Source of the DNA: Antedon bifida
Taxonomy: Eukaryota > Echinodermata > Crinoidea > Comatulida > Antedonidae
Direction of reading: 5' to 3'
NCBI GenBank assembly: GCA_963402885.1
Contig: OY727096.1
Span: forward strand, 17,651,820 to 17,715,819
DNA length: 64,000 nt
Part shown: positions 37,001-52,000 of the stretch, piece by piece
Position numbering within the stretch: position 1 is the first letter of the stretch
Layout: every line of letters starts with the position of its first letter
Made by a program: the position numbers and the translations under genes
The notes under the pieces: generated by a model
Told to the model about the DNA's origin: nothing
Databases searched by the model: none
What the model saw: the letters and a program-made list of their open reading frames with translations, nothing else

Positions 37001-40000
37001 TTTATAAGCTATGTTCACACTGAGCCTAAATTTCGGTCCTTTTTCCCATAAAAAAAATGGCTGCAGTGTTTACAAATAGAACGCTTAACTCCTTCCAGAT
37101 TCTGTGTAGCGTAATGTAACACAGTATTCCCCGACCAGCAACCCGGCTGACACTTCTATCCATGAGGTCTCTATGGACTAATATATTTCTTTGACATATG
37201 TTGGAACCATTAATGGAACCGCTTTTTGAACCACTTGGCCATTTCATCCACTATGAAAGGTCAATAGTAGTAGGGCATCTGCATGAAAATTTTTTTCTAA
37301 AATTATATTTTCTTATCTTTTCTTACTTTCAGGTAGAGGACTACTTAGGTTTACAGCTCATGATGTTACAAACATCCCAATCACCATTACTGGTTTCAAT
37401 GATATTAACAGTTTAACCATTAGCTCGACACTTGTATATCAAGAACGTATAACTTTCTACTATATCGTTCAACCAGCCCCATTTCCAATAGAAAATGATC
37501 TTCTAGCGGTTGTTCACACAGATCTGTCTACTAATGTAACATTTCAGGGTCAGTTTGATTCATCTCCATTAGATCAATCTGTCTTTTCATACAACAGCCA
37601 GACTCGTCTTGGTCTTGTCGATATTCCTAGCGACTTATACTCTACAATAGGAGATCATTATCTTACTGTTCTTGTTCAGAATCTTATCACAGGCCCATAT
37701 GAAGATTCCATAGTTTTTCGAGTGCAGTATCTGGTTACAGACTTAAACATCTCCGTCTCTGAAGAATATATTAAAACCGATTATGTGATGGAAGTCTATT
37801 ACGATATGGACCGTGGCTCGGATATGAACTGTACAATAGACATGGATGATGGGACTGTTTACGAACGTCAGGAAGACGTAATGCTGCGACCTAATGATAT
37901 GACTACTGTGTCCCATACATATAGAAATCCGGGAACCTATGTGATAGTTGTCACGTGTGTAAACGATGTCAGTAACGATACAACAGAAATAACTGTTATC
38001 GTGCAGAATGAAATAACCCTGATGGAAGAGACACATGACACATTGGTAGAAATACCTTATGAGAATGTTGGTGTCTTAGATTTGAATTATGTGTTTTCTG
38101 GTAATTCTGATAGGAAACCAACAGATGCAGTTGCAGAGTACAATTTTACTGGTGACCATACCTTTAGTATATCGATTGATCTTGTAGTTGGTGCCGTGAA
38201 TGAACAATTTACACACGTCATCAACATCACAAAATGGGGTTCTTATGAAGTGAATGTTACTGTGTTTAATCTTGTAACAGTTTGGAAATTCAGCTTCCAT
38301 TTGGAAGTAGATGAAATCATCAATGGTTTGGAAATACAACTACCAACACCTAATTGGAAAGTGGATGAACCAGCGGAGATTAACTATATCGTTACATGGG
38401 GTTCGCGTATGACGTTTGACATTACATATGATGACGACTCATCAACTGATAGAATTGTTGCTGATGAACATGGCAATTCAACAACTCACCCTTACAGCGA
38501 TCCTGGTTTTTATCGAGTATCAGTAACGGTCACAAACGATGTGTCAACTATGTCATATACAATGAACTCTGACCTCGTTGTTCAACATCCAGTAGTAGAT
38601 TTTAATGTAGGAGCGCGGACCTTAAACAGATTAGTATCTGATAATTCGTACGTAGATTTACACATCAATTTGTTCCGAATCACTGATGTGCCTCATCCTA
38701 CTGATGCATACGTTACTGTAGATTTTGGCAATGATGTACTTTGTTCACAGCAAGAAGCCTGTTTGTTAGATAATATGATGGAAAACTTGCAAGATCCTAA
38801 TTTAGACAAGGCTACTACAACAAATATACTTTCTATTGCTCATACATACTATACAGCTAAATTAGAAATAGTGAGAGTCCGTATATGGAATCTTGTATCA
38901 GATGAACTGTTTACAAAAAATGTGTATGTGTTTGAAGAAATCAAAGAATTGGAGCCTTATTTAAAATACAGTACTGTATTTTTGAATCAAAGTGTTTTCA
39001 ATAATGGTAGTGATATTTATGATAATTTTGTGCATAAGGATGTAAAGTATGTCCCATTGGAATTTATCACTGTACTGGAGTTTACCATTGATGCTGGAAC
39101 TAACATGACATACATATGTGATTTTGGAGATACAATTCAACCCCCATTGGACTCCATCATGGCAACACATGACCAACGATGTTACTATAAATACTCAAAA
39201 CCTGGTGAATACACTGTAAAGTTAAATGCATCTAACCCAGTTCACTTTGTTACAACTAGTGTTAAGTTTGTAGTACAGGCTTCTGTTAATGAAACCAGAC
39301 TTGTAGGTCGAGGGTCAACATCAAAGAACATGACTACCTCGTTTGATCTCCATCTTGGATGGGTGCCAACAGATGCATGTTATTACATCAACTTTATAGA
39401 TGAAAAGTCAGAACCATATTTCAAAATTTTCCTTGGTGATGTAGCTGTCTGCGAGGAAGAGTATCCAAATCATATAAGAAAGGAGTTTTCTCTTCTAGAT
39501 TCTATGGCGATATGGGAAAACAAGTTTGAACAAAGTGCACTAGACACAGACTTGGTAGTTAATAATACGTTTATGACAAAAGGTGGATTTTCTGTTTTGT
39601 TTATTGTTCATAATAATGTATCTCGACTGGAAACGACAGTATTTCAGACAGTGACAAATGCTCCATGTTTTACACCAGTTGTTAATGTGGCTTCTGAGAA
39701 CATGTGCAATGGCGTGAGTTATCCTTGTTATGGAAACACGAACAGGCGCAGGTATCTAGCATCAGAAGAAATAACTGTATCTTCGGCCATCGAAATAAAC
39801 TGTAAGTCAACAAATATTGCAAACTACACATGGACACTCTACAAAAATTCTGAAATTTACTTGCTTCCAAGTGAGATAAACACAGTGGGTGTTGGACTGG
39901 GTTTTCTTAGTATTCCCAAAGCAACATTAGGCTATGGTACGTACCGTGCAGAATTAAATGTCACTATGGTCGGAGAGATAGGCCTTTGGGAAATAGATCA

Positions 40001-43000
40001 TACAGAGTTCACTATTGTACCATCGGAGTTGAAGATAGGTATTGACGGCGGGTTAACGCGTTCACTCGGTTGGGACCAGACTGTTGAAATTGATGCTGAA
40101 ACACTTTCATACGATCCTGATGTCAAAGTTCAAACGGGCATGACATTTTTCTGGTTTTGTCGTCGTATGACATATCAACCACGTAACGAATCGCTTCCAA
40201 GAATATATAACTTGGAAACATTTGCAGAATATAATGATGATTATACAGAGGTAGTACCAAATGGAGAATCTGTTATTAACGAAGAATTTGAAAGTTTGCA
40301 AGAACCTAACGACAAAGGAGGTTGCTTTGGCCGCTATGGTCAGGATGGAAGCCCTATACCAGGAGGTAACAATCTATTTTTTATATTTTAACATATCTTG
40401 AGGATAGGGAGCTTGTGGTGATTGATGGCACATCAATCGAAATTACTTAAGCTCTACACTATCAAATTAGTTTCACAAAAAAGTGTGATGTGCCCAAATA
40501 TGAGAGTGATATGAGATCATTGTGTCCATATACTGTATGAGCGTATCACATTTTTTTGTCACATAAAGTTTGATAGTGTAGACAGAGCTTGTTCCTAGGT
40601 TGTAATTCATCGAAAATCGAAATCTCCCTACAACTATTAAAAATCAAATTTGAAGGAACAACACTGACCATGTAATTACAATTTATCCCTAAATTGCAGA
40701 GTAGAAACACCTACCACTATAAAGAATTTGAGCCAATTCAAGTAACATTTTCACATAAAACGTGATGTTTTCTCAATGGATTTGGAAAATTTAGAATAAA
40801 TATAAAATGCACTACAAACATCCAAAATTGAGGAGCCCATTGACCCACTGCCACTGAATCCACCTATGATCTACTCCAGTGGCGTAACGCAATGGGAAAA
40901 GGTGCCTAGTTTTAGTTGGTTAGTTACATTGTGACTGCTTCTTATGCTCTGGGGCACAAGTAAGCGTTCATAGCCGTTCTACCCACTGATTTACTCAAAA
41001 CAAATACTTATTTGCAGGAAAGTTAAATTATACAACTTCAAAGTTTATTATGAATACAACGGGTATGTATTGGGATATGATTTACGAGGTGAAACTTATA
41101 ATAAAAAAAGAGTCAAGACCTCAATATACATGGGCAACTGTCACACAGCAATGGATTGTCAGTGAAGGGGACCCACCTGATATGAAAATTAAGTAAGTAA
41201 TAATATCACAGTATTTAAATATATATATTAATAATAAATATTATGTACAATCACTGTAATCGTAGTGAATTCTGTAACATCTGATATGACGAAATTGTGC
41301 AGCTCTCAGAAACCTTGTGTTCCTTTAAAAGCTTTCAGACCACACAACAAACGTAAAAAAAACTTTTTGGTGTAGGTAATCAATAAAATTTATGAACTAA
41401 TTATGTTTTTTAATTAAACAGATGTAAGATCAACTGTGGTGAAAAAGTAAACCCAACTAACAAGTTTTCACTGGAAGGAAAAGATCGGAAATGGAGAAGA
41501 CATTTTCAATATTATTACCGGTAGGTCATTGTTTATCATTCTTGAGCTCTGTCTACACTATTAAACAAATAAATAATCGATATTGAAGGTTTTAATTTGC
41601 ACCTGATGCTTTTTTTTTTTTACTTGATTGATATATTTATTATTAGAATTTTAGCAGTTCTATTTTGTAATATTTGCAATTTATTACGTCATTTTAGATG
41701 GGAGATATACCACCGCAATGATAATGTTTTCCAAATGGTTAGAACTGATGCTTGGTTGCCGCTGGCGTCTACTGCACACAATGAATCCAATCTCGGTCTA
41801 TACTCTGGATTATTTGAAGAATACGAAACTTACAAGATAAAAGTTATAGCAAGCAGGAATAAAGATTTCAGCAACCCTGGTAAATATTGACCAAATGAAC
41901 TTCCCACTGCATTTCAATTCCTTTTAGGCCTCTATCCAAGCAAATGACAGCTGTAATGTCTATCTCATATAGGCGTAATATTTATACTATATTTAGTATG
42001 GGTATATCTGCATCAAAATATTTTGATATCTGTAGTAGTATTCAAATAATGGATGTTTATATGTTTAGTTGGATTGTGAGAATATTTCATGAGTACAAAA
42101 ATTGACTGCTCTATTTCTAATGAGGCAGAAGCAGAGTTGAAAATAGAGCAGTTAATTTTTCATCGAATGAAATATTTTCTCCATCCAACGAATACAAAAC
42201 ATGCATTATTTGTTTTATAACACACCTACTTTTATTATCATTGAAGAATGATAGGCTGGAAAGCTAAGCGATTCAAAATGGCAGTGCTCTAATAACTTTT
42301 GATGCGGAGTAGAACAGTTATAGACAGCGCACACAACAAGTTGATTTTCAAGTGCAAACAGTCAACAACGTCATATGGCAAAAATTCTCAAAATGTTTAC
42401 AGAAAGCTGTGACATTCAGAAAAGTGATATCTAATGCTGACAATTAACAGGCTCTAATGCATGTTCAGATTTTTTAAAACATTTTGAGAATTTTTGCCAT
42501 GCGACATTGTTGACTGATCGTGACAATATAACTGTTCTACTCTGCGTCCAGAATAAGAGCACTGTCTTTTTTAATAGCCTTTGTCAATAATTTACGATGA
42601 ATACATTGAATACAAGTTTATTTTATAACATTAGGTGTGTTATAAAACAAATAATGAATGTTTTGTATTTCATATTGACTTAAATAGGTGAGGCAAATTA
42701 TGAATTCTTAACTAATGAGCGGCCATCAGAGGGCAATTGTACTATTGAACCAGCATATGGTGTAGCTACTATTACTAAATTTACTATGGCATGCTATGAT
42801 TACGTGGACAATGATAATCCGCTTACATACCAGTTCAGTGTTCGTTCTGATAACGTTAGTGATTGGGAAATTTTTTATGATGGTAAGTTATATCTTCAAT
42901 ATTGTTTAAAAGGTTTGCATGGCGATTAAACACCAGTTTAGATTTTTCATACACCATGTGTTTCGTACACCATGTGTTTCGTACACCATGTGTTTCGTAC

Positions 43001-46000
43001 ACCATGTGTTTCGTACACCATGTGTTTCGTACACCATGTGTTTCGTACACCATGTGTTTCGTACACCATGTGTTTCGTACACCATGTGTTTCGTACACCA
43101 TGTGTTTCGTACACCATGTGTTTCGTACACCATGTGTTTCGTACACCATGTGTTTCGTACACCATGTGTTTCGTACACCATGTGTTTCGTACACCATGTG
43201 TTTCGTACACCATGTGTTTCGTACACCATGTGTTTCGTACACCATGTGTTTCGTACACCATGTGTAGTGTTTCGTACACCATGTGTTTCGTACACCATGT
43301 GTTTCGTACACCATGTGTTTCCAAAAGGAAATAAATGTGGTTGAAGATGTCTCAATGTTTCAGTTGTTAAGCTATGTATTAGTAATATATGTATACCTCT
43401 ATGTTTTAAGTAGGACTAGTAATAATTCAACGTGGGTGATCATGCCAATTTTTGGCTAGGCATCATCTGGCACACACATTCCCACTGGGAGGGCCACCAC
43501 CAGCTGTGACACCCACAGTGACACTATTGTCTCTTCTTTGGCTATTACTATACAGTACTTATACTTTAGTAAGAACTAATAAGGTTCGAATCCGGTCTGA
43601 GTCATATTATCATGCAATCTGTTAAATCAAATCTGTCTATAAGCCTAGTTTGGCTTGGTCCACACCTTGCCAGTCTATATCGTCTTGGATTAGGGGATGC
43701 TTCTTACCCTACTGTGGTCATCACCTTTACACTGTGCTACTTTATAGTCAGCCCATCTTTACTTTTATAGCATTTTGCAGCAGACAGTTGTAGCATAACA
43801 ACCTAAACATTGAGACATTCTTGACTTCATTTGCCTTACACATGGTGTACCGCAAACCTTTACATAATACTAGAGTTACATCTTCTTCCTTCATCTTACT
43901 TTACACATTTCTTTTTACTTCATCTTTTTTTTTAAACGCATTAAAATATGATAAAAACCAGAATCACCAAGAGCATAAAAAACTGCTGTCAAATGGCTTT
44001 CCAAGGTGTAGGCAGATAATAACAAAATACAGTTACACACACAGTCATATAATAAAGACTTTATTTATAAATATTAATATTGATTAACTATAATAGACCT
44101 ACTAAAAAAATTGTAAATTTGAGTCTTATGTTTTTCATTTATTTTATCTTTCACTTTCTTTCCACTTTTGTCTTCAATTTCACTCATTATTTATAACAAA
44201 TTTCTCAAATACTGCAAACATTTAATTATGTTAACATTTTTTTAGGCAAAGAACCAATAATGTCGAAGGCAATGCCATTAGGTCCCGGATACAAAGAAGT
44301 TAGCTACGAGAGAAAAATTCGAGTTCGAGTTACTGATTCAATTGGTACTTTTAGGGACAGTTACAGTCTTACAATAATAGTAGGTTTGATAATTACTTTT
44401 CTAATGTTTAGACAGACACACATACCCATACCCTACAGAATATATGAACTAAATACTACAGTATAGTGAGCAAGGATACTAAAAACAGTCAGAACAGAAC
44501 AAAAGAATCTTTGTTGTTGTGTTACAGTAGAACCCCTATTAAGGGGACACCTTCAAGAGGACCAAAGTTAATTAGTATTCCAATTGCTCTTTCTATTTTT
44601 AATTTTTGTTTTATTGATTTGCTGAGTAAGTACATTTAATTTTTAATTTTTAACTTTTAGGTAGCTCCAGTGTCACTTAACTATTTGTTGTCCAAAGCTT
44701 ATGATGTCATCGAGGAGTTGACAAATCTGGCTTCTGCAGGAGATAGCGCAGCAGCCTCCAATCTCATCAGTGCAACGTCCGGAGTTATAAATGTTGACAG
44801 TAATATTACTGGTAATATTTATTTTATTTTATTTATTCCTTTCAGTGAAACATAAAAAGGTAGCACTGAGGAGAGACAACTATCACCACAGGGTGTGTCT
44901 CTCCAACTCCAGACAAACAACATTTGTTTTTGTTTACTTTTTGTTGCGCATAAGGATCACACCACTTTCTCAAGTACCCTCTCATCTATCGATGACAAAG
45001 GTTGTATGTATGGCACTGGTATTTATCAATCTAGTGAAATGGACTTTAAGAGGATTGTTTTATTAAGCATGTTTGATCTTAACCCTGAAACATTGAAGAA
45101 TGCATCTACCTTTAATCATATATTTTTTATTTCATATTTAGAGGGTACTACATTTATAACTAATATGCTGGTTGACAGGGTAGAGGGAATTGTTGACTTA
45201 TCAACAGTAACAAATGAAACGTCACAATCATACCAAACTTTTGAGGATACGATTACAGGCTGGGTAAGTAAAAATAAATAAAATGGTGCTTGAAGGAAAG
45301 GATCTGCTATAATTTTCTTTTCAAATTGTTTCTTTCTTTTTTGTATTTATATAATGTTTTATTAATTATCACTATTTTGTAATACAGTCAACTCTCCCAA
45401 TACCAGACACCTTTGGGCTGGCCAAATATGTTTGGTTTTCTGGAAACTTCTGGTATTCGGGATGTGTTTTAAACCCGGTTTGGAATCCGAGAAAAGTCTG
45501 GTATTGGGAGAGTTTCTAGTTTTCAGAGAGTCTGGTATTGGGACTGTGTCACAAACTTGTATAAACACAATCAATGTTGATTGAAAGAGTTGTGCTGCAT
45601 ACACCAGTCTCGTGAATAAATAATGTTTATGTTTATTACATTTTTTCCCATCTAGTTTGATGAAAATATGGCACCTTTGGAGGACACATACCTTGAAACG
45701 CAAATTGAAAAAGTGGAGTATGTGGAAGGGCAGGGATTGATTGTCACAGTGGGCATCATATTCTCCTCTTCAACACAAGTTACCCCAACACAAATATCAA
45801 ATGTACTGGCAGATGCATCTCAAACCGCAATTGGATATCAAATTTCAGAATTCCAAATATCAGGTATTTAGTTTAATTTGTTCAGTTTTCAAACAGTTTA
45901 CCAGGTTATTACAATTACTTTAAAAAAACCTTTTCATTCTACAAAAGCAGAATTTAGAATTTGTTTTACATAAGTAATGTATGGCTATGCATAAATCAAC

Positions 46001-49000
46001 ACTAGTACATAAATGGTCTTTGTTTTATCTTGCTTCCTAAAGATAAATAACAATATATGTTTCATATTTAGTTCTGAAATCGGAAGAGGTTCAACAAAGT
46101 TTAACAGAGCTTAGAACTGCAATGGTTGCCGCCATTTACGAACTTACAAAAAATTTAGCTGGCAAGAGTCAGATGAGGCAGGTATCCAGCTCTGTAGCTT
46201 TGGTAGCTCAGAAGCCAGATCAACTTACTGTTTTTACAAAGGTGGGTAAATGTAGCCAAATAATGTATTTATTTTGTCTTTATACTGATTGACACTTTCA
46301 GTGCTAAAGCATTGATTTAAAAAATGATTCAGTATACAAGATTCATAATACAAGAACAAGAAAGCTAAAACAGTAATTTACATTACATGGCACAGTGTGT
46401 TAGATGTTGGACTACTGATCATGAGTTTGAATCCAACGTTCGACACGTTGCTTGAATCCTTTATTTATGTTTGCCTCTCTCCACCCAGGTGTACAAATGG
46501 GTACCTGAAAAGGTCAAACACAATTGCGCTGATTACTAACTGCATTATGGGAGTAGTGTTTCCACATGAGTTTGATCCCAAAATTACCGGGGTAATAATG
46601 TGAAGCGCTTAGAAGCTTTGTGCATTAAGCCCCATATAAGAAGTATTACTATTACAAGTTTTATTATTAGTATTAGTACACAAATATATACGGTAAGCTA
46701 TTTAAGTAGTGGAAGAATCATTGAGTAAAACATAAATACTGTATGTATTTTATGTAATTTTTAATTTTGTTTTTAGAAACTTATTTATTGAATTTGGGCT
46801 AGAGCAAAATAATCCAGTCAAATTATTGAATAAAAAATGTAATATGACTAGATCTCAGTAGTCGCAGAGGCACCAAATTAGGACAAAAAACTTAGCCTAA
46901 GACCTAAGCCAACTTTAAATTACACAAAAATTAGGTTTCTATTGTTAATAGAACCCGATGTATTACAAAATGAATGATTTTGATAATCTTTTCCTTTTCT
47001 GCAGGCTGACTTATTGACAATAACTGAAAACTTTGCCACAAAGATAGACTCACTAGAGGATGTAACTGCTGAAGATGTTGAAGATAGTGCAGGCGTTGTA
47101 CTTGGTTCAATAGGTAATTTAGTATTTGATAACATGTTATTTATATAAATAATATGTATATGTATAACTATATAATCTTGGTCAAGAATTACTTAAATTA
47201 CAAATTTTTCCGCGACTGTTCTCAATGTACTTAGTGTAAAGTAAAAATAACCTCTGACCAATTACACAACACCCTGATGCAAAGCTACTCCACAGTAGTT
47301 ACAACCAATTGAAATCCTTTATAATCTTATTGACTTTGTTGGCAACTATTATATAACTAAAGTTGTATGTACTGCAGGGGTTCTCAACAGCCAAACCATC
47401 GGGCTGTGAGTGCAATTCGTAATGCCTACCTACCAAAGAACTATTGCTTTAAAAAAAGGTTTAATATCCTTTAAAACATTTGAATTTAATGTAATGGACC
47501 CACTAGAGGCCTCACCATATGGGTCTACAATCTATCTGACCCACAGATTATTTCTAAACTGTGGTGTATTATAGCTACTCTAAAGAATCTATAGTGGATG
47601 AACCACAAAAGGTGAAGTAGTACTGAAAACCACACTGGATTCCAGAGTAGTAGTAGTTTTAATGACTGTATAAAGGGTCTTTCACAACTGTTCCGACATG
47701 GGTTTGTCAAACCGAACATCGATGTGTATTGACCATATCATATCGATTGGGGCATAGCTGGAAGCGTCATGAAAAGATTTGATTTTATCGGCACCGGACC
47801 AGAACCGTGCTGAAACAGGTGTGAAAGACTCTTTATAGTAGTATGATTAGCATTGACAGAAACATATATTGTATTATTCCTTTAGCAAAACTATTTACAC
47901 CAACTACGAATGATGTTGATGAAGAAGCAGCTGTTTCGGGGACAACATCAGAGTAAGTTCAACCAAAAACTGTACACAATTTCACTTTTGGAAACATTAA
48001 AAGAACTAATTTTGTCATTTTTCTGATGCGAGACTGATACAGAAGCATGTATACCTTTTTAATAATAAATAATGAAATATGAAACAAGATAAGCTAAAAT
48101 TAAATTAATCTTTTGTAGAACTACAATTCACATTTTGTAGTTTGTTATTGTTTACAAACTTTTAATATTTATTAATACTATTTTCCCATCCCAAGACTGA
48201 TCTTCCTTGGGTATAATAGACTAAAAGGTAAAAATAACATCAGTATCATGCAATTTTGTATTGACATGTTTTGGCTAATCTTTGATTGATTACAGAGATT
48301 TGACTGATGACACTGACAGCGAAGAGGAAGAAGAGGAAGGAACAGAAGAAGACTCCACATCTGTTATAAAAGCATTGGTGAATTAACATTTTATAGTTTT
48401 GTCTACACTATCAATTTGTGCCCAAATTATGGTAGTGATATGCCCAAACATGGTAGTGATATGACATCATAATGCCCATATATGGACACATCAAATTGTT
48501 TTGATAGTATAGACAGAGCTTTATTTACTTGCTTTTGTTTTGAACATAATATAATGTAGACTTTTCTTTATCTTTCTTAAAGAAAATATCAAATTCAGAA
48601 AAAGCGAATTATGTCATGGCAATGTTGCAAGTGAAAATTGCATCCCAGATGGTAGCTGGTCAGGATAATGTTGTCACTGTCAGTAAAGGGATTACATCAG
48701 ACATTGGCAAGACTTACACAACAGCATTAGGCGCTAGTAAGCATCATTTATTTTATAATTGTACTTAAACCCAAACCTTTTCATTCCTGCAACAAGGCGA
48801 AAGATATACTTTTTAGACCAATTTATTTATGGCCACCAAATAAAAAACAGGTCAGGGTGGAGGACCTATAGTATACACCATTGTCATAGGAAGATCCAAA
48901 GGGAGGCCTAGTCGACCCAGACCGCCTAAATCATTTCATCATTGTTAAGCCCTCTCCCCAATCCTAGATCAGCCTTTCTGGTTGCTTCATTAATGTTTCT

Positions 49001-52000
49001 GATTTTTAAATAAACATAGAAACATATGGTGGAAGTGGTGGTGGCTGTCAGCTTCCAGATGACCCAACAGTGCTTGTTGGAACAGGAAATGATACTACAA
49101 CTGAGGTTGAATGTCAGGTATGGTACCAGTTGTGTGGTGGTCATCAGCATATAAATTTGTTTACAATTACATTTACAATAAGTTCCCCACTTGCAATTTA
49201 TACCATTTTTGGTCCACACTATTCCACATTCAATGTGATGACATGTATGCCATTTTCCACAATGCCACACACTAATACTTAGTTACCCTTTAATATTAAC
49301 TCAAATTTTGAAGCAATATTTTTTTTTCACTTTGTCCTGAAATGTAGAAATTATTAACAATGACAGCTATATTGATTTTTTTCATTCATGGAACTGTTTA
49401 ATATTCATTTTTAGTCATCAGTGCAGGAAAACAACCTGGACGGAGCAGACGGAGGTGGTTTTGGAATGGTTTGTTACAATGATACAGGTCAACAAATGGT
49501 GGTTGAATTGTTGGTTTCCCCCATTGTGGTAGAGGTCTGTCGCAGTGAGCAACACCTAGGTCCGAAATCAGACAACTCATCCAATGACATCGAGTGGAAA
49601 TATTTGGAAACGACTCTGAGTGGTACCCCAATGCAGCTCACAAAATTAGAGAGTGAGTATTTTTATTTTTGAAAATAATATGTTGGTTGGATATTTGCTT
49701 GGGTGACAATTGGTGTAGCATTTTGGATGACCATAGAGGTTGCTTTGCCGATTTTGGAAAAGAAAAGGCAACAGAGTGTCTGAAACAATGGGAATTTCTC
49801 TTGCACAAGACATTATAGTATTTTTGAAAATGATATGTTCTCACTCTCCCCTAAAAAATGTTGGTTAAAAAAGTACACAGAAATACTACCTGAGTGGTAC
49901 CCCAATGCTGCTCACAAAATTAGAGTGAGTATTTTTATTTTTTTAAATAATATGTCGGTTGAATATTTGCTTGGGTGACAATTGGTGTAGCATTTTGGAT
50001 GACCATAGAGGTTGCTGGCGATTTTCGAAAAGAAAAGGCAACAGAGTGTCTGACAACAATGGGAATTTCTCTCCCCTAAAAAATGTTGGTAAAAGAAGTA
50101 CACAGAAATACTACCAGAGATTTCACATCAGGACGATATATGAAAGAATGTAATTTAACAGAGCATTAGACACAAACAATGTGCACATTTTTGCATGCAC
50201 TGTGCATGGTATGCAGAATTTTTTATGTATTTTCTTTTTAATCTGGTGAAGGTAAATTTCTGGCATTAACAGATAAAGGTCCTGTGGAAATGGGGTTTAA
50301 CCGATTCTGTTCAAGAAAAATGGACCGATAATTATCTCATTCAAATCAGATAATTATTTGATAAATTGTTTACCTTTGACTTGAAAGACAAATTGTTGTG
50401 TTTTGATTGGGCACATTGGGTTGTTTGATAATGAATGATCATGGGCATTTTATTTTGTTATTTAACTAATTGGTGTTATGTGTATAATAATAATATATGA
50501 TACAGTATGCTCTTGTTTTCTTTTGATTCTATAGATGTTGGAGAAGGAAGTGCTCTCTTTATAAATATTGAAGCAATTGAAGAAGAACCACCTGATAATG
50601 AAGGAGAAGATGCTGAGGTAGAAGATTCCTATGATTATGAAAACTTTACTCTGTATATATTTATATCTGTCAACAAATCTCCAAAAGAAGGTATTGTGTG
50701 TTTTTTATTTTTAGTTATTTATCTTAGTTTGACAACTGAAACTTTTTCATTGTAAAGGGTCTTTCACACCTGTTCCTGCATGGGTCCGGCACCGGCAAAT
50801 CAAATCGAACATAAATATTTTGTTTTCAAGTGACTACACGCAGACATTGGCGTTAAATTTCATTTGCCGTGACGGACTAGAACCGTGCCGGAACAGGTGT
50901 GAAAGACTCTTAATACAGTATGTTGTAATTAAGAATCAGTTTATTCCACCATGTCATCAAAATGATAACAATAAATGATATAATGTCATTAATGACATAC
51001 ATATAATAAACTACAAAAGTGTAATATAGTATTATTATTTTTTTAGACGACCACGATGTAAACTGTACTCTTCAACAGTCCTGGCGACCATTATATAATG
51101 TAACAAAACCCCCAGAGTACTATGATCGTCCATGGAACGGAACAAGATATGCAGAACTAATAGATGGAGAGACAAGATGCTTTTTCTCCAATAGAGATCT
51201 TGAAAGGTAACTTTCAGCTTCGTTCCCACTAGGATGCAACGCAAGGACGTAAGTGCAACACAAGTTGACCAATCACAAGCACCAGTTTGTTTGATCCATT
51301 GCGTCATGATTGGTCAATTTGCTTGCAGTGCATTTATGTCATTGCATCCTAGTGGGAACCAAGCTGAAATGAATTGACACTGATTATTAATAAATAAAAA
51401 TAAACGACAAATTTTCACTTGCATATAAACAAGTCTCTCTTGATCTCATATGGGTTCAATAGAGTATTTATTGAGTATCATGTGTTTCACAATATTCCAA
51501 TTAAATAACAATGATTTATTAGGTGTAAAGTCTAAGAAACACTTTATGTTATTAAACATGTGCTAACTAAAATTTGTTTCAAGCACACAGAGCTGTTTTT
51601 CTTTTAATTTGACATAATTTAGTATTTTAATTAATTTAATTATTAATTTTTTATTTTTTTTACCAGTTATCTAAATGAATCAAGCAGTACAATCAATATT
51701 GGAGTACGTCATGTTTGGGGAGGAGAAGAGGAGGACGGAGAAGAGCATCCATTTTCTCCTCTACGATATTCTATCTCATTTTACACAACCAGTTGTATGT
51801 ACTATGACACTTACGCAAAAATTTTCAAATTTGATGGAATGGAGGTAATTGTTTTATCTATTAGGATTTATTATAAATGAAATAGGTAAATTCACCTCCC
51901 AACAATGACAATATCAAATTGTCCCATATTCTTATTTTTATTTGTATTACTGATTTTTTCACTGAGCATGTACGTTAGGCCAAAACCAAAAGGCTTCTGT

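Noticed and set aside
37722-40391. Independent single-exon gene of 889 codons
   Set aside because: The frame is open from the acceptor at 37331-37332, flanking exons continue the PKD/REJ domains in phase, and no leader precedes the internal start. The last codons run past the donor at 40366.
42856-43355. Six overlapping ORFs of 120-152 codons on both strands
   Set aside because: They are all translations of the 16-bp tandem repeat, which stays open in every frame with a 16-residue period; the interval is intron between two solid REJ exons.
49638-50103. Minus-strand ORFs of 63-68 codons and + strand TM ORF as real exons
   Set aside because: They lie in the two decayed TM4-exon copies; indels break the frame and adding them would place a TM helix in the ectodomain before GPS.
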